55,578 bases of DNA, taken from Rhizopus sp. PT2906. Lineage: Eukaryota > Mucoromycota > Mucoromycetes > Mucorales > Rhizopodaceae. The stretch spans positions 1-55,578 of the forward strand of contig JAMYHX010000279.1 in assembly GCA_025529335.1 (NCBI GenBank). Reading direction: 5' to 3'. Under the pieces are notes generated by a model. The model was not told where the DNA came from. It was given only the letters and a program-made list of their open reading frames with translations, and did no database searches. Below are positions 44,230 through 55,486 of this stretch, one piece after another. The translations under genes and the position numbers were made by a program. The first letter of the stretch is position 1; each line of letters starts with the position of its first letter.

Positions 44230-45373
44230 AATATGGACATGTTCCATATTAAATTATCGTCTCTCTCTACACTTGACTTGTCACATTTGGAAATTCTTGC
44301 TTGACGCCTTTCTCAAGAGGTGATCATTATCACAGGTGGTAATAGAAGACTCAATTCCCCAAAACATGAAAAATAAACAAAGTTCTCTCATTTTTTTATC
44401 AACATTTCTTCCCATTATTATTTCTTGGTTTAATAGCCAATAATTTATCTGTCTTTACAGAATGTCCTCAATATGATCTGATAACATGACACTTCTCACC
44501 AAATTGTTCGATTTTTGAACGATGTACATATATCTCTCAATCCTTATAATGATGAAGTATATATGAGCATAGAGATGTTTCAACGAAAGATGTGTTGTCA
44601 CTACTATGGAAATACACTGAAAAATTCAAAGATAAAACGGTTCACTCATTCACATCGTGGGGCTCAAATGAACCGTCAAGAAAGCCACTAAAAAAGCAAT
44701 AATATGGAGAGAATCCGATATCACAAGTTGATGAATTTATAAGTAAGTCAAAATCTCCAAGGTTATTCTGGTGTTTCCATCACTCAGAGTTATTTTAGAT
44801 GATGCTGAAGTTGACTCAAGACGAACTCCAGATGTGGCATTAGCCCTTTGAGCCGCGCTTCATTTATTGAAAATAATGTAAAAATAAACATCATACCCTC
44901 TTTATCCTTTTCAAGGCTTGCAAGACAATGTTTCCCTTTCTGTGAGTGTGTGTGTACAAATATAATTGAGAGAGAGAGAGAGAGAGCCTTTGAAGATTGA
45001 GAGTACCATATCTTTCGTGTCTCCTTTTGTCAACTTTGTCATTTAGGGATATGACAATTTGATGTAACTTTATCCGTTGATGATCAGTGACAAAAAAGCA
45101 TTCCTTTTTTGTCATTGTATTCAATTGATTCTGATTGGCACTCAAACCGTCCTTAAGCGGAATTTTAATTACTTGCTTTGTGAAATCATTCTGCTTTCAT
45201 TTAAACAAAATTCCCTACAGCCCTTTCTCTTTTTCTCGACCTTTTTTTTATTTTATTTTTTATTTTTTGTGGCGTGTGCTTGAAGACAAAAAAGAAGCTC
45301 AACCAAGGCCAGATAAAGAATCATTTTAAAGCTTTAGAATAATATATTGTTTACAACTTTCAAAGGTGGAGAC
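44230..45373. other. Gene-free stretch with GA microsatellite
   Basis: A (GA)n run lies at about 44968-44986, next to a GTGT run (44943-44955). A small hairpin GTTCGATTTTTGAAC occurs at about 44507-44521. T-rich DNA at 45236-45270 precedes the PP2C gene. No coding sequence recognised. Confidence 0.45.
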
Positions 45374-46783
45374 ATGGGGCAAATACTTTCAGAGCCCGTT
45401 ACGACAAAACATAGCACGTCTGGAAAGGACGAACGTTTGATTTATGGTGCCTCTTCTATGCAAGGCTGGAGAATAAGTAAGAAAGTAAATATTGATGACG
45501 TATTTATTTATTAAACTTGATTTGATAGCCATGGAGGATGCTCATACAACCATTCTTAACTACGAAAACACAGGAACTGCATTTTTTGCGGTCTTTGATG
45601 GTCATGGAGGTACACAGAAATGCATTATTTATGTATTTATTTTTATTTACATTCTGTAGGAGACAAAGTAGCAAAGTACAGCAGTCAGCATTTGGCTGCT
45701 AATGTGATTGAATCTGAAGCATTTAAAAAAGGAGATATCAAAGAGAGTTTAAAGGAAGGTTTTTTAAAGATAGATTCAGATTTACGTAAAGGTAAATAAC
45801 TAAAATAGTTCTTCATATGCGTCATACTTATTTACGACCATCATAGATCCTGAACTACAACACGATCCCTCAGGATGTACGGCTATCGTTGCTTTATTGA
45901 CAAAAGATAATATGCTTTATATCGTAAGTTTTGTCTCATCACACTATATATATATATCCTTTTTGACATACACCGGTTAGGGCAATGCAGGTGATTCTCG
46001 CGCAATCATTTGCACAAATGGAAGAGCCATCGCTTTATCCGATGATCATAAACCAAGTAATCCAAAAGAGACAGCCCGTATTGAAAAAGCAGGTGGTCAT
46101 GTTGAATTTGGAAGAGTGAATGGTAAATAGAGATGAAATTTGAAAGCAGTGTGCTGACTCAATTTAAAGGTAACTTGGCATTATCAAGAGCTTTGGGAGA
46201 TTTTGAATTCAAATCTGCAACTAATCTACCACCAGAGCAACAGGTGGTAACAGGTAAAAAAAAAAAATGAATACATTGCAAAGAACATGGCTTATATTTA
46301 TGTTCCCTATGAACAGCCGACCCTGATATTACAAAGCACAAGATTACAGAAAAGGATGAATTTATGGTCCTAGCCTGCGACGGCATTTGGGATTGTATGA
46401 CGAACCAAGAGGTAGCCTCATTTGTACGTCAACAGATTGCAGAGCATGCTCCTTTAGAAACAATCTGCGAAAAACTTATGGATCATTGTCTCGCAGATCA
46501 GTCAGGCACGACAGGCGTAGGCTGCGACAATATGACGGTAGAAATTATCGCGTTTTTACAGGGTCAAACAGAGGAAGAGTGGTATAAGAAGATAAGTGAA
46601 TCAGAAAAGGAGGCAAGCAGCAAAGTAGCCAGTGGTGGTAAAGGTATAAAATCAGAATCGAGGCAATATACAGAAAATGAGTTAAAGAAGGCACCAGACC
46701 TTACTTCTTCTCTAGCCTCTGCAGGATCCACACATGATACCACCGAATCAAAGTCTGACGTAAAGTCTGAAGCGAAGAAGTAG
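45374..46783 (+). CDS. PP2C-type Ser/Thr phosphatase (Ptc2/Ptc3-like)
   Basis: Exons 45374-45476, 45529-45609, 45660-45791, 45847-45923, 45981-46122, 46170-46253 and 46317-46783 give 361 aa. Met-Gly at the N-terminus (MGQILSEP) fits N-myristoylation. PP2C motifs are present: GWRITMEDAHTTIL and AVFDGHGG (metal Asp), SGCTAIVALLTKD, GNAGDSRAI, LSDDHKPSNPKETARIEKAG, NLALSRALGDFEFK, LACDGIWDCM and GCDNMTVEII (metal Asp). Fungal Ptc2/Ptc3-type enzymes dampen MAPK and DNA-damage checkpoint kinases. The C-terminal about 70 residues are Lys/Glu/Ser-rich and probably disordered. Seven exons with consistent phases. Confidence 0.95.
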
Positions 46784-47127
46784 GGGAAACTGTACGATAT
46801 ATGCATGTATCAATTAATAATTGATTAAAACCTGTCTTCTTTTATCATCAATAAATCATTCATTTCGATGTTCATAAAATACATGAAGAATCCGGCCAAT
46901 AAGCGTGGTAGCTTCCGTCTGTTTGCATAAACTACACATGTTGGTATGGCAATAGTCCTTTTTGTTTAGATCCAATGATATTGAAAATTAAAAACAAGTA
47001 CAATAACATATTTCATAAAAGAGAAACACTTCTTTTGAAACCAACTTCATTTTTTTTATTTATTATTTTTTTTTTTGTTATTTTATTACCCATTTTGTTT
47101 TCTTTACGGATTGTTATTTATGTCAAG
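46784..47127. other. Spacer between PP2C and GCN5
   Basis: AT-rich 344 bp with AATAAA-like sequences (46850) suited to the PP2C 3-prime end, and T-rich tracts before GCN5. Nothing else seen. Confidence 0.4.
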
Positions 47128-49250
47128 ATGGCCACATCTTCACCTTTATTTCCTCAGTTAGCAGAGATGAGTGACGAACAAAAGTATAAGCTGATTGCAA
47201 GGTTTATACCGTGCGATCAATGTTCATCATGTAAGGGATGGTATACGGACATAAACACAAAAGACATCTGTCAGTGTGGACATGATATCCTGAACCATAT
47301 TGATCAAGGACACGACCTTCAAAGACGCTCAAAGGTCGCTCTAAGGCTGGTTGAGCTGTTGGAAGTAAATATGAAATATCATCAATAGGCAAGCTCAACT
47401 TTTTTGCTTTATAGGAAAAAGGAAAAGCAAAAGAATATGCATATGAGGATGATGATATACTTTCTCTTAAAAAGTAAATCATACAAATAAAGAAGTATAG
47501 GCAAAGCTATTAAAAACATGTAGACAGATCTTGTATAATGCGTCGCCTAAAAATGATGAAAAGGAGCAGCATGAGCATGGTAAAGAGGAATGCATGCATG
47601 TAAAGGTGTATGATTGAACACAATATTGTAGGAATAAAGAGAAATAGAGATCCAGATGATAAGGAGCAACAGTTTGCAAAACGAAGTAAGAAATTAGTGA
47701 ATCAGCCGCCTGCTGTGGAGGATGAAGGGGAGTTTGTAGATCATTCCGGAGATGAAGAGCTCTCTGAAGAAGAAGAAGAAATAGCCGAGGAAGAGAAGCA
47801 TACTGTCGGATTGCATAGTTTAGATAAAGTCAGCGAACCATCAACGGATCTTCCCGGACGTGACGCATTTGTAAATAACAATGATAGCCCAGGCATAGAT
47901 GAAAAGTCCTTTCAAGGAGATGTATACCAGAGCATCTTTGCTTCAGATCCAAAATTGCAAGAATTTATTGTAATATGTCCCCCCAAAGGTTATCTTTCTG
48001 TTGTTGATAGCTAACCACAAGTTCTTTAGCCTGGATCGATAAAGGAGTCAGTGGCGATGAAGGAAGAAAGGGAAGGAAGCATTCGAGTACAGGTCGTGCT
48101 TAATGATGGAGCGCGCGAAAGTATGATCCTCTTGACAGGCCTAAAGAATGTATTTCAAAAGCAGTTGCCCAAGATGCCTAAAGAATATATTGCTAGACTT
48201 GTGTATGACCGAAATCACCGCAGCCTTGCTCTTATTCGCAACCCAAATAAAGTGATCGGTGGCATATGTTATCGACCCTTTGACGCACAGGAGTTTGCTG
48301 AAATTGTATTTTGTGCCATTGCATCAACAGAACAAGTCAAGGTAAAGTAATAAACAAGGGTGGCCTATTGGCAGTTCATTAATAACAAGCAGGGATATGG
48401 ATCATTCATTATGAACCATCTTAAAGATTACGTGATAGATCATTCCAACGTAAAGCATTTTCTGACCTATGCGGACAATTTTGCTGTAGGTTATTTTCGT
48501 AAACAAGGGTTTACAACAGAGATTACTCTTGACAAGCGAAAATGGGTTGGTTACATTAAGGATTATGAAGGAGGTACAATCATGCAGTGTAGTATTGTGC
48601 CACGAGTAAAGTATCTGGCAATCCATGAAATATTAAGTATACAGCGGAATGCCATACTAAAGAAGATTAAAGAACGGTCCACAGAGCATGTTGTGTACCC
48701 AGGAGTTAATATACCCAAAGGAGAATCGATTGATCCATATGATGTACCTGGTATAGAAGAGTCTGGATGGACACCGGAATTGGATATGCTGTAAGTCATA
48801 TTTTTACTTTTATATATAATCATATATAATACATTGTATATATATATATATATATAGATCAAATAGGCCGAGACATGTCCCTCATTATCGTGAAATGTTG
48901 TATTTAGTAGAAGAAATGCGGAATTATACGCATGCTTGGCCATTCTTGGAAGCAGTAGATGCAGAGGAAGTTGCAGATTATTATGAGATTATCAAAGAAC
49001 CTATGGGTAGATATATACATGTGCAAATATATGATATATGGACGGAGCTAACTTTGAATTAGATCTGACTACACTGGAGGAAAATGTCAAAGCGGATAGT
49101 TATCCTACCATGGAAGACTTTGTTAAAGATACTCAAAAGATATTTGATAACTGCAAGACATATAATGCAGAAGACACAGAATATGCAAAATGTGGAGTAA
49201 AACTAGAGCGATTCTTTTATGAAAAGCTACGTTCAATAAACAAAAACTGA
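47128..49250 (+). CDS. GCN5: Gcn5/PCAF histone acetyltransferase
   Basis: Exons 47128-47364, 47415-47473, 47524-47579, 47632-47969, 48030-48341, 48393-48790, 48858-49006 and 49063-49250 encode 578 aa. Gcn5 is the catalytic subunit of SAGA/ADA and acetylates histone H3. The N-terminal zinc-like block (PCDQCSSCKGWY, CQCGHDILNH) is the PCAF-type region, unlike the shorter yeast Gcn5. An acidic linker follows. The GNAT domain has LTGLKNVFQKQLPKMPKEYI, ARLVYDRNHRSLALI, EQVKGYGSFIMNHLKDYV (acetyl-CoA loop), and ADNFAVGYFRKQGF. The C-terminal bromodomain includes WPFLEAVDAEEVADYYEII, KEPMDLTTLEEN and DNCKTYNAE. A TA microsatellite lies in the intron before exon 7. Confidence 0.95.
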
Positions 49251-49783
49251 TTTCTACTTGTGGAATTGTTCATACTGTGATTAAAGTTAGACGGTTTCTG
49301 TAACCAGCGTTCTTTCGGCTTACGGAACCTTATAAACAATACTCTGTTGTGTCATATTTGATTTGAGTACCAAAGCTGGCTGCATGTGTTGGTTGACTTT
49401 AAGAAACTACTAAAGAAGATATGTTTATTCAACATTTATTGTGAATATAAAAGGCAAACAGATAAAGTTCAATCTTATCAGATATTCATATCCTATTTTG
49501 GATAGTGTCCTGAGACTAGAAGTATTAAATTAGAAATACTTTGCTTGTCTTGAAAACGTTAATTGTCGAGAATTGAGGTCATACGCTTTGACATGTCTAT
49601 GATTTGTCTTGATTTGTCTTGCAAACATTTTTCTAATTAAAAGTCAGCCCTAAAGCTTTTCCTCCCTTCTTGCTTTCCCTCAGGGTCAAACAGTAACACT
49701 CCAAGATTTTTTTTTTTTGAAAAGACTCAGCTTAAATAAAACACGTGTCTTTTTTTTTTCTTTTTTCTTCTAATTAAACCAAA
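49251..49783. other. Intergenic region GCN5 / EB1
   Basis: AT-rich. It contains a doubled ATGATTTGTCTTG(ATT)TGTCTTG-type sequence near 49600-49620 and T runs (49706-49717, 49750-49780) just before the EB1 ATG. No gene seen. Confidence 0.4.
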
Positions 49784-50956
49784 ATGGCTGAATCTCGTAT
49801 TGAATTATTAGCTTGGCTTAATGAACTTTTACAAACACGATACACCAAAGTTGAGCAAGCAGGAACAGGTAAAGTAATCATAAAGGGTACATCAAGTATT
49901 GATAAACTTTCTTTGAAGGTGCTGCTTACTGTCAAATATTTGACTCAATCTTTGGTATGAAAAAGACATCCTGTCTTTCTGTATTCTCATATCCTATTGA
50001 CCCTTTTTTCTTTTTCATCAGGTGATGTTCCTGTTCACAAAGTAAAGTTTGAAGCAAAGCTTGAATACGAATTTGTGAACAACTTTAAAATTTTACAAAG
50101 TGTCTTTAAAAAACACAAGTAAGAAAAGGGTAAAATATAAAGCCAAGTGCAATGTTAATCCTTTTTTTATATACGTATATAATAGGATAGACAAGGTAAT
50201 GTCCCCTCCCCCTGCTTATTTTTTCTAATTGAACAAAAGAGGCTTAATCATCTACTAGATTATACCCGTTGATCGTTTAGTTAAATGTAAACTTCAAGAT
50301 AATTTAGAATTTATGCAATGGGTCAAACGGTTTTGGGATCAAAACTATCCTGGAGGAGAATATGACGCTTTGGCTCGTCGCGAAAAGGGAGCTCCCAGTG
50401 TGGCAACAGCCCCCAAGTTGTCCTCAGCGGGTAGCACGACATCAAGTGGCCGTGTCAGTGCTGCAAGCAAGAAGGCAACAAAGACTCCTGGTAAAGAAGA
50501 CATAAGATAAGTTTATACTTTGTCTTATACTTTTTTATATAGCTTCACGCAGTGCAAGTCGAGGTGGACGTGCAAGCGTATTAGACAGCCATTCAGCCCA
50601 GACTATCATCGACCTCAATAAACAAATCGCAGAACTCAAGTTGACTGTAGACGGTCTCGAAAAGGAACGTGATTTCTATTTCGGAAAATTGCGTGAAATT
50701 GAAATTGAAGTTCAAGAAAACTTGGAGAGTATCGAGTTGACATTAGCAGATACCGGTAAAACTGAACATGAGGCTATTCCCATTTTACAAAATATCCAAA
50801 ACATTTTGTACAGTACAGAGGTAAGGCATTCTATATAAAAAGAAGAGAGGGGGTCAATAACATATCCTTTAGGAGGGATTCGAAGTTCCACCTGAAGAAG
50901 AGGAAGCAAATAACAAGGCCGCCTCTGTAGAATACGATGACGACGAAACCTTTTAA
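49784..50956 (+). CDS. BIM1: EB1-family microtubule plus-end-tracking protein
   Basis: Exons 49784-49868, 49919-49954, 50022-50118, 50186-50195, 50259-50490, 50543-50820 and 50873-50956 give 273 aa. EB1/Bim1/Mal3 binds growing microtubule ends and recruits other tip proteins. The calponin-homology domain (1-125) has SRIELLAWLNELLQTRYTKV, CQIFDSIFGDVPVHKVKF and NLEFMQWVKRFWDQNYPGG. A Ser/Ala/Lys linker follows, then a coiled coil and EB homology domain (KLTVDGLEKERDFYFGKLRE, IEIEVQENLES). The acidic tail ends DDDETF, resembling the C-terminal EEY/F motif. The fourth exon is only 10 nt long (GATAGACAAG); it is needed to produce the conserved KIDKIIPVDRLVK. Confidence 0.95.
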
Positions 50957-51085
50957 ACCCATTCTTTTCTTTACCCCCTCTCCTCTTTCTTTTTAAGCTT
51001 TTTTAAAGAAAGAAATGATACTTTATTTTATTTTATTTTTTAAAATAAGGTTTATTGGTTTGTTATTTGGTATCTACACATCTAA

Positions 51086-53102
51086 TCAGTCTGAACTACT
51101 GCCAGAATCATCAGAGTCAGAGCCAGACTCGCTTTCTGATTCCCCGCTTTCACTTGAGGAATCTATTGAGAGAGGTGAGTAAAGAAGTCCCCCCTTGGAG
51201 ATATCAGCACTTACGGTCTCCTTGTCCAGAATAATGGGTTCTTTGTTTTTTAGTTAGCGGTGAGGATGACTTTTTATGATGATGCTTTAGTAAACTCTCT
51301 CCTGTCACAAACTCATGCAACCTGTGCAGAGTACTTCTGTCAAGTGAGTCAATATCCAAAACGATCTCTTCTTGTCCTTGCTATACACATATAGACAATA
51401 TTAGCGTCATATGTTGTCACCCATAGCTGAACTTACCCCATCCAAGTTTGGCATAGAGCTTTGAATAATGCCAACCACTGTGTTCAATTTATCACCTGTC
51501 AAGTTGTTAATACGCTCACTGAGATCCTTCTTTTGATCAAATGTGAACTCGGGTAGTTCATCCACAGTTTTATGTTTTGATTCCTTCTTTCTGTTGGCTG
51601 TACTAGGTCGTCTTCTCTTTTCTTTGACTGGTTTCTTGTCTTTTATTGCCTTATTTGAACCGCTAACCCTACGAGCTTTTTCTGCTGCTCTCTTTCTCTT
51701 TTGTGATTTAATAGAAGCAATTTGTTGAGAGATGGTAGCAATATGACGTTCCAATTCCGCAATCTTTTGATCTCGTTCTATACGTTCTCAGTATATACTA
51801 TTCACAGGCCCCTAATATAGACTTACCATCCTCTGAATCATCATCCTCAACCACTTCATCAAATTCTTCTTCGGGAGCATCATCAATCAACGGCGCGGGC
51901 TCTGTTTTTGGTGGTCTCTGAGCCCATTTCTCATCAAAAGCCTTTTCTAACTGACGTCCCATTTTGTGCACAGGTAAGGAAGGAGGGTTGTAGGTGTAGC
52001 AGTTGTTAAACATAAGTTTAATATCCTTTTCAAAATCCTCGGGTTCGTCATATTCTCCATCATTCAATTTCTTTTCAATAGTCGACAAGTCCATAGGGTG
52101 CTTAATAATTTCTACATAATCAGGAATATTGAGAGCAACGACGTCCACAGGCTGTAAGAATGGGTAATTGATATCTCTATACTTGCTCTTTTTCAATTCC
52201 TTTAACGTTTGAGCACAGAATTTCATTTGTATGTCATTCTTTCTTGGATTACGTCTTTTGGTAATTGATTCGGGATAATCTTTAGATGGAGGAGGATGGA
52301 CCTTTCGCTTCTGTCTTCCGTCATCGGACAAACGGCGATTCAATTTGGGATTCTTCTTTCTCTTCTTTTTGGCTGATCCTTCATCGTCAAAGTCATCTTC
52401 ATCAAATTCAACATAAGGTGAAGAAGATCTTGATATCGCGTTACTCTACAAGCTATGGTTGAATAAAGAATAAATAAATAATAAAGAAACTTACATTCTT
52501 ATTAGGAGGCATTTGCCTCAAACTCTTTTCAAAAGCTGATTCAACGTTTTGACAAAGCATAGATATGGTAGCCTCAGGTCCATTAAATTTAAAACAATTA
52601 TTGAAGACAAGTCTGACATCATAAATCCACTGCTCAACATTTTCATACTGTCCTGAATTCAATTTTTTATCAATTGTGGAAAGATCCATAGGATGTTTGA
52701 TAATCTTTGGGTAATCAGGTATATTTAATTTCAGGTAATCAACTGGTTGTAAAAAAGGGGCAGCATCTCTGTGCTTCTTTAAATTCCTCATAATTGCTCC
52801 ACAATATTTTATTTGATCGCGTGTCATATTAGTGGTAGAAGGTGTCTGCGGCTATCAAAGAAAAGTGTGAATTTGAGTCTTTTCATCTTTATTGTTTTAC
52901 TACCTACCTGCTTTTTAATCGCATTGCCACGGTCAAGTAGAGACACATTCTCTTTCAATTCCAATTTAGGCTTTTTTAATGACGTATCAATCTCTTCAAA
53001 GTCTTCAAGCCTACAGACAAAAAGAGATTAATACATGCAACTTTATTTACTTTAAGCAAATGCTTACGGTTGCTTAAAAGGTTGCTCGGCATCAATTTCC
53101 AT
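51086..53102 (-). CDS. BDF1: BET-family double-bromodomain protein (Bdf1-like)
   Basis: Minus-strand exons 53102-53068, 53010-52908, 52851-52495, 52445-51827, 51777-51437, 51380-51215 and 51162-51086 give 565 aa. BET proteins read acetylated histone H4 and recruit TFIID and other factors. Bromodomain 1 (about 55-155) and bromodomain 2 (about 230-330) both show the FLQPVD and HPMDLSTI (I)(D/E)KKLN blocks with NNC asparagine (VFNNCFKFN, MFNNCYTYN). A coiled coil and basic region follow (SIKSQKRKRAAEKARR). The ET domain is PEFTFDQKKDLSERINNLTG through LDIDSLDRSTLHRLHEFV. The C-terminus is a Ser/Asp/Glu tail, a usual BET feature. It converges with EB1 (130 bp between stops) and lies 3.7 kb from GCN5, which writes the marks that BET proteins read. 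Confidence 0.95.
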
Positions 53103-53339
53103 TTGCTAAAAAGGAAAAAAAAAAAAAAAAAAAAAAAAAAAAGAAGAGAGAGAAATAAGATGTGAAGAAAAAAAAGAGGAAAAGAGAAAACAGGGTGTGT
53201 TATTAAAAGCGGAAATTGATTCAAGCTTTAATTTCATTGGGTGGTTTACATTTTAAAAAGTCACAGATTTACAGCGAATCAAAGATCGTGATTGAATGAC
53301 ACATAATCGAATTTTTTACACACACAAAACAAATACAGT
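53103..53339. promoter_or_regulatory. BDF1 upstream region
   Basis: It has a long A run (53118-53142) followed by GA-rich DNA (53143-53190), then AT-rich DNA up to the terminal array of the next transposable element. No specific site found. Confidence 0.4.
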
Positions 53340-53349
53340 CAAGCTTATG

Positions 53350-53470
53350 GAAATTGGCGTTTTCTAAAAAATAATTGGCCGAAAGTCAAAAAAAAATTGA
53401 TCGAATTTTAAAAAATAAATGTCACAGGGTTAAATTATTTTTGGCACAAGTTGGTAACTAAAATTAGCAG
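53350..53470. repeat. Left terminal motif array of the right element
   Basis: Dinucleotides CG, CG, CG, CA, CA and CA fall at 53358, 53380, 53402, 53423, 53445 and 53468, in contexts such as TTGGCGTTTT and TTGGCCGAAAG. The spacing is 21-23 bp. The CA units are what deamination of a methylated CpG would leave. Confidence 0.55.
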
Positions 53471-53527
53471 ATGTTTTTGGCGGTTTTTTTTGTCCTTTTT
53501 GCTTCTTTATAAAAATATAACATAACA

Positions 53528-54912
53528 ATGACTACATTTTTTTATGAAGATGGACAAGAAAACCTTTTCAATGAACATGGAGAAAAAGTTTACGATCCAA
53601 TGGAAGATTTTTTAACACAAATTGACGATCCCAATATAGTTCTTGAAACAATAACCAATCGAGAAACTTACTTGAGTGCTAAACGCCCCGAAAAAGCTAC
53701 TGGTGAACCATCAGTTACGAAGCCGTTGAAATCTAGTAATTTGACTAAATCAATCAAGTCATACAGTATTTATAGTGATACGACCAGAGAATCGTTTATC
53801 GACCGTATGCTTGAGCAACCGCAGGAGCGTGGCTTAGTGGCTAAAGTTGCAAGAGAACTCAACGTGAAGTACCGTACTGCACTGAATTGGTGGCACATTT
53901 ATGAAGGAACGGAAGGAGTGCCGTATAAAAATAGTGAAAAAAACAGTGGTCCAAAAAGCTCATTTACAACTGAGCATAACGAGTACATTACCAAGCTACT
54001 TGACAACGACCCTCAGATATTTGCGGACGATATAATAAATAGCTTGACTGAACAATTCGAAGGCTTCACCATTTCAAAATCGCAAATGAACAACCATTTA
54101 CGTTATACCATGCTTATCACTGTAAAAAAGCCATATTTCGAACCTGAAGTTAGAAACTCAGCAGAGAATCTCCAGACACGATTCGAATGGTTTATGAAAT
54201 GGAAAGATTCTGATCTGGATTTTACAAAAAATTGTATTTTTATAGATGAAGCCGGTTTCCACATCAACATGAGACTCAATTGGGCCAGACCGAAAAGTGG
54301 AAAAAAGGCCATCGTAAAGCAACCACAAACCAGAGCACCAACACATACAATCATTGGTGCCATTCACTCCTCTAGCATTATTCACGTTGCTATCAGAAAA
54401 CCACCACCAAAAAAAGAAATTGAGGCTGCTAAAAAAAAAGAAAGGCTAATAATGGGAAAAAAAGACCAGCAACTGAGATTAGTGGAGGGAATACAGAGGT
54501 TAACGACGATTCTGCTGATAATAATTCAGTAAAAAAAGGTACAACAACTGCTCACTTCGTTAAGTTCATGAACGAAGTTCTTGCTGTACTGGATGCCGAA
54601 GAAGCTTTTAAAGGAAGTTATATAGTTCTAGATAATGCTTCTATTCATAAGTCTAAGCCGATGATAAGAAAGATTGAAAGTAAGGGTTACAGAGTAATGT
54701 ATCTGCCTCCCTACTCGCCTGAATTGAACTCTATTGAACAGTTTTGGGCAATAGTTAAAGGGAAGATGAAGTGTGACAGACTAATGAATGAAGAAAATCT
54801 GTGTAGTAGAATTACTGATGCTTGTAATGATATACTCATCAGTGACCTTAATGGTTTCTGTAATCATTCTAAGCGCCAAATTGTTAATTGTTATAATAAG
54901 ACACCTTTCTAA
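53528..54912 (+). pseudogene. Tc1/mariner-type DDE transposase with one frameshift
   Basis: The first frame (53528-54532) holds an N-terminal family-specific region (MTTFFYEDGQ), a helix-turn-helix segment (GLVAKVARELNVKYRTALNW), and the first catalytic Asp in CIFIDEAGFHINM. The second frame (open through 54450-54912) has the second Asp in IVLDNASIH and the Glu in YLPPYSPELNSIEQFW. The frames overlap around a run of A at about 54457-54463, so a single-base slip in that run accounts for the break. Otherwise there are no stops, which makes this the youngest-looking transposase in the window. A programmed slip on the A run or a sequencing error are alternatives. Confidence 0.8.
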
Positions 54913-54929
54913 TATACAGTCGTTCCAAC

Positions 54930-55055
54930 GCCAAAGGGCGGTTTTCTAAAAAAAAAGTGCGGCCAATAAAGCTTCCCAAAGGACGCTTTTGATTTTTCCA
55001 AAAGGCGGTTTTGATTCATCCAATGGGCGGTTTAATTTTCCCAAAAGGGTGGTTT
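54930..55055. repeat. Right terminal motif array of the right element
   Basis: Six units with cores like AAAGGGCGGTTTT, AAAGGACGCTTTT and AAAAGGGTGGTTTT have their CG (or TG in the last) at 54939, 54960, 54984, 55006, 55028 and 55050. Spacing is 21-24 bp, mostly 22. Confidence 0.7.
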
Positions 55056-55256
55056 TTTTTATTGTGCCAACTCTTTACCGCTGAAGAAAATAGGTTGGGC
55101 CAATCAAAAAAAAATTGGGACAGCGATATTTGAAACGGGACAAGGATATTTGCAAGGGAAACTTTTTGTCCAGTAAACTTTTTTTTTCTTTTTCGCAAAA
55201 AAAGGTTAGCAATCAGAAAATGGGTTTTTTTTCTTCAACCGGTCCAAATACGGCAG

Positions 55257-55482
55257 TTGCCGTAGAGAGGACGAAAGATATGGTAAAACCCAACCCAAAT
55301 GAACCCGCCCCGTGGTATAAGAAAATTCTAGACTTCATATATATATATAAAAAAAAGAGTAACAATAGCTTGCTTAGAAAGTTATAAAGAATAGTAGTTT
55401 AGAAAATTAGTTCAAATTTTTTCAAATAAAAAAGCGCGGCTCGGAGAGTCCTTTACCATATCTTTCATCCCCTCTACGGCAA
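55257..55482. repeat. 31-bp inverted repeat (165-nt loop)
   Basis: Positions 55257-55287 and 55452-55482 are reverse complements at 29 of 31 bases; the two differences are transitions. The loop is AT-rich and carries a short open frame of no recognised family (MGFFSSTGPN...). It could be a small MITE-like element or the ends of a decayed insertion. Confidence 0.7.
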
Positions 55483-55486
55483 AAAA

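Larger units (their letters stand above)
53340..55060 (+). mobile_element. Nearly intact Tc1/mariner-type element with 22-bp-phased ends
   Basis: A DDE transposase gene (53528-54912) is flanked by motif arrays on both sides (about 53350-53470 and 54930-55055). The exact outermost boundaries are unclear because I did not find a matching pair of short terminal sequences with a TA on both sides. The core motif (close to AAAGGGCGGTTTT) differs from those of the left element (AAGCGAAAATTG) and of the window start (CCCGCACTTTG). It is therefore a distinct family with the same architecture. Confidence 0.65.

Noticed and set aside
44507..44521. Small hairpin as possible terminator or tRNA arm
   Set aside because: Isolated short palindrome; no cloverleaf, no box A or B nearby.
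47204..47482. 92-codon minus-strand frame
   Set aside because: Antisense to the GCN5 N-terminal exons.
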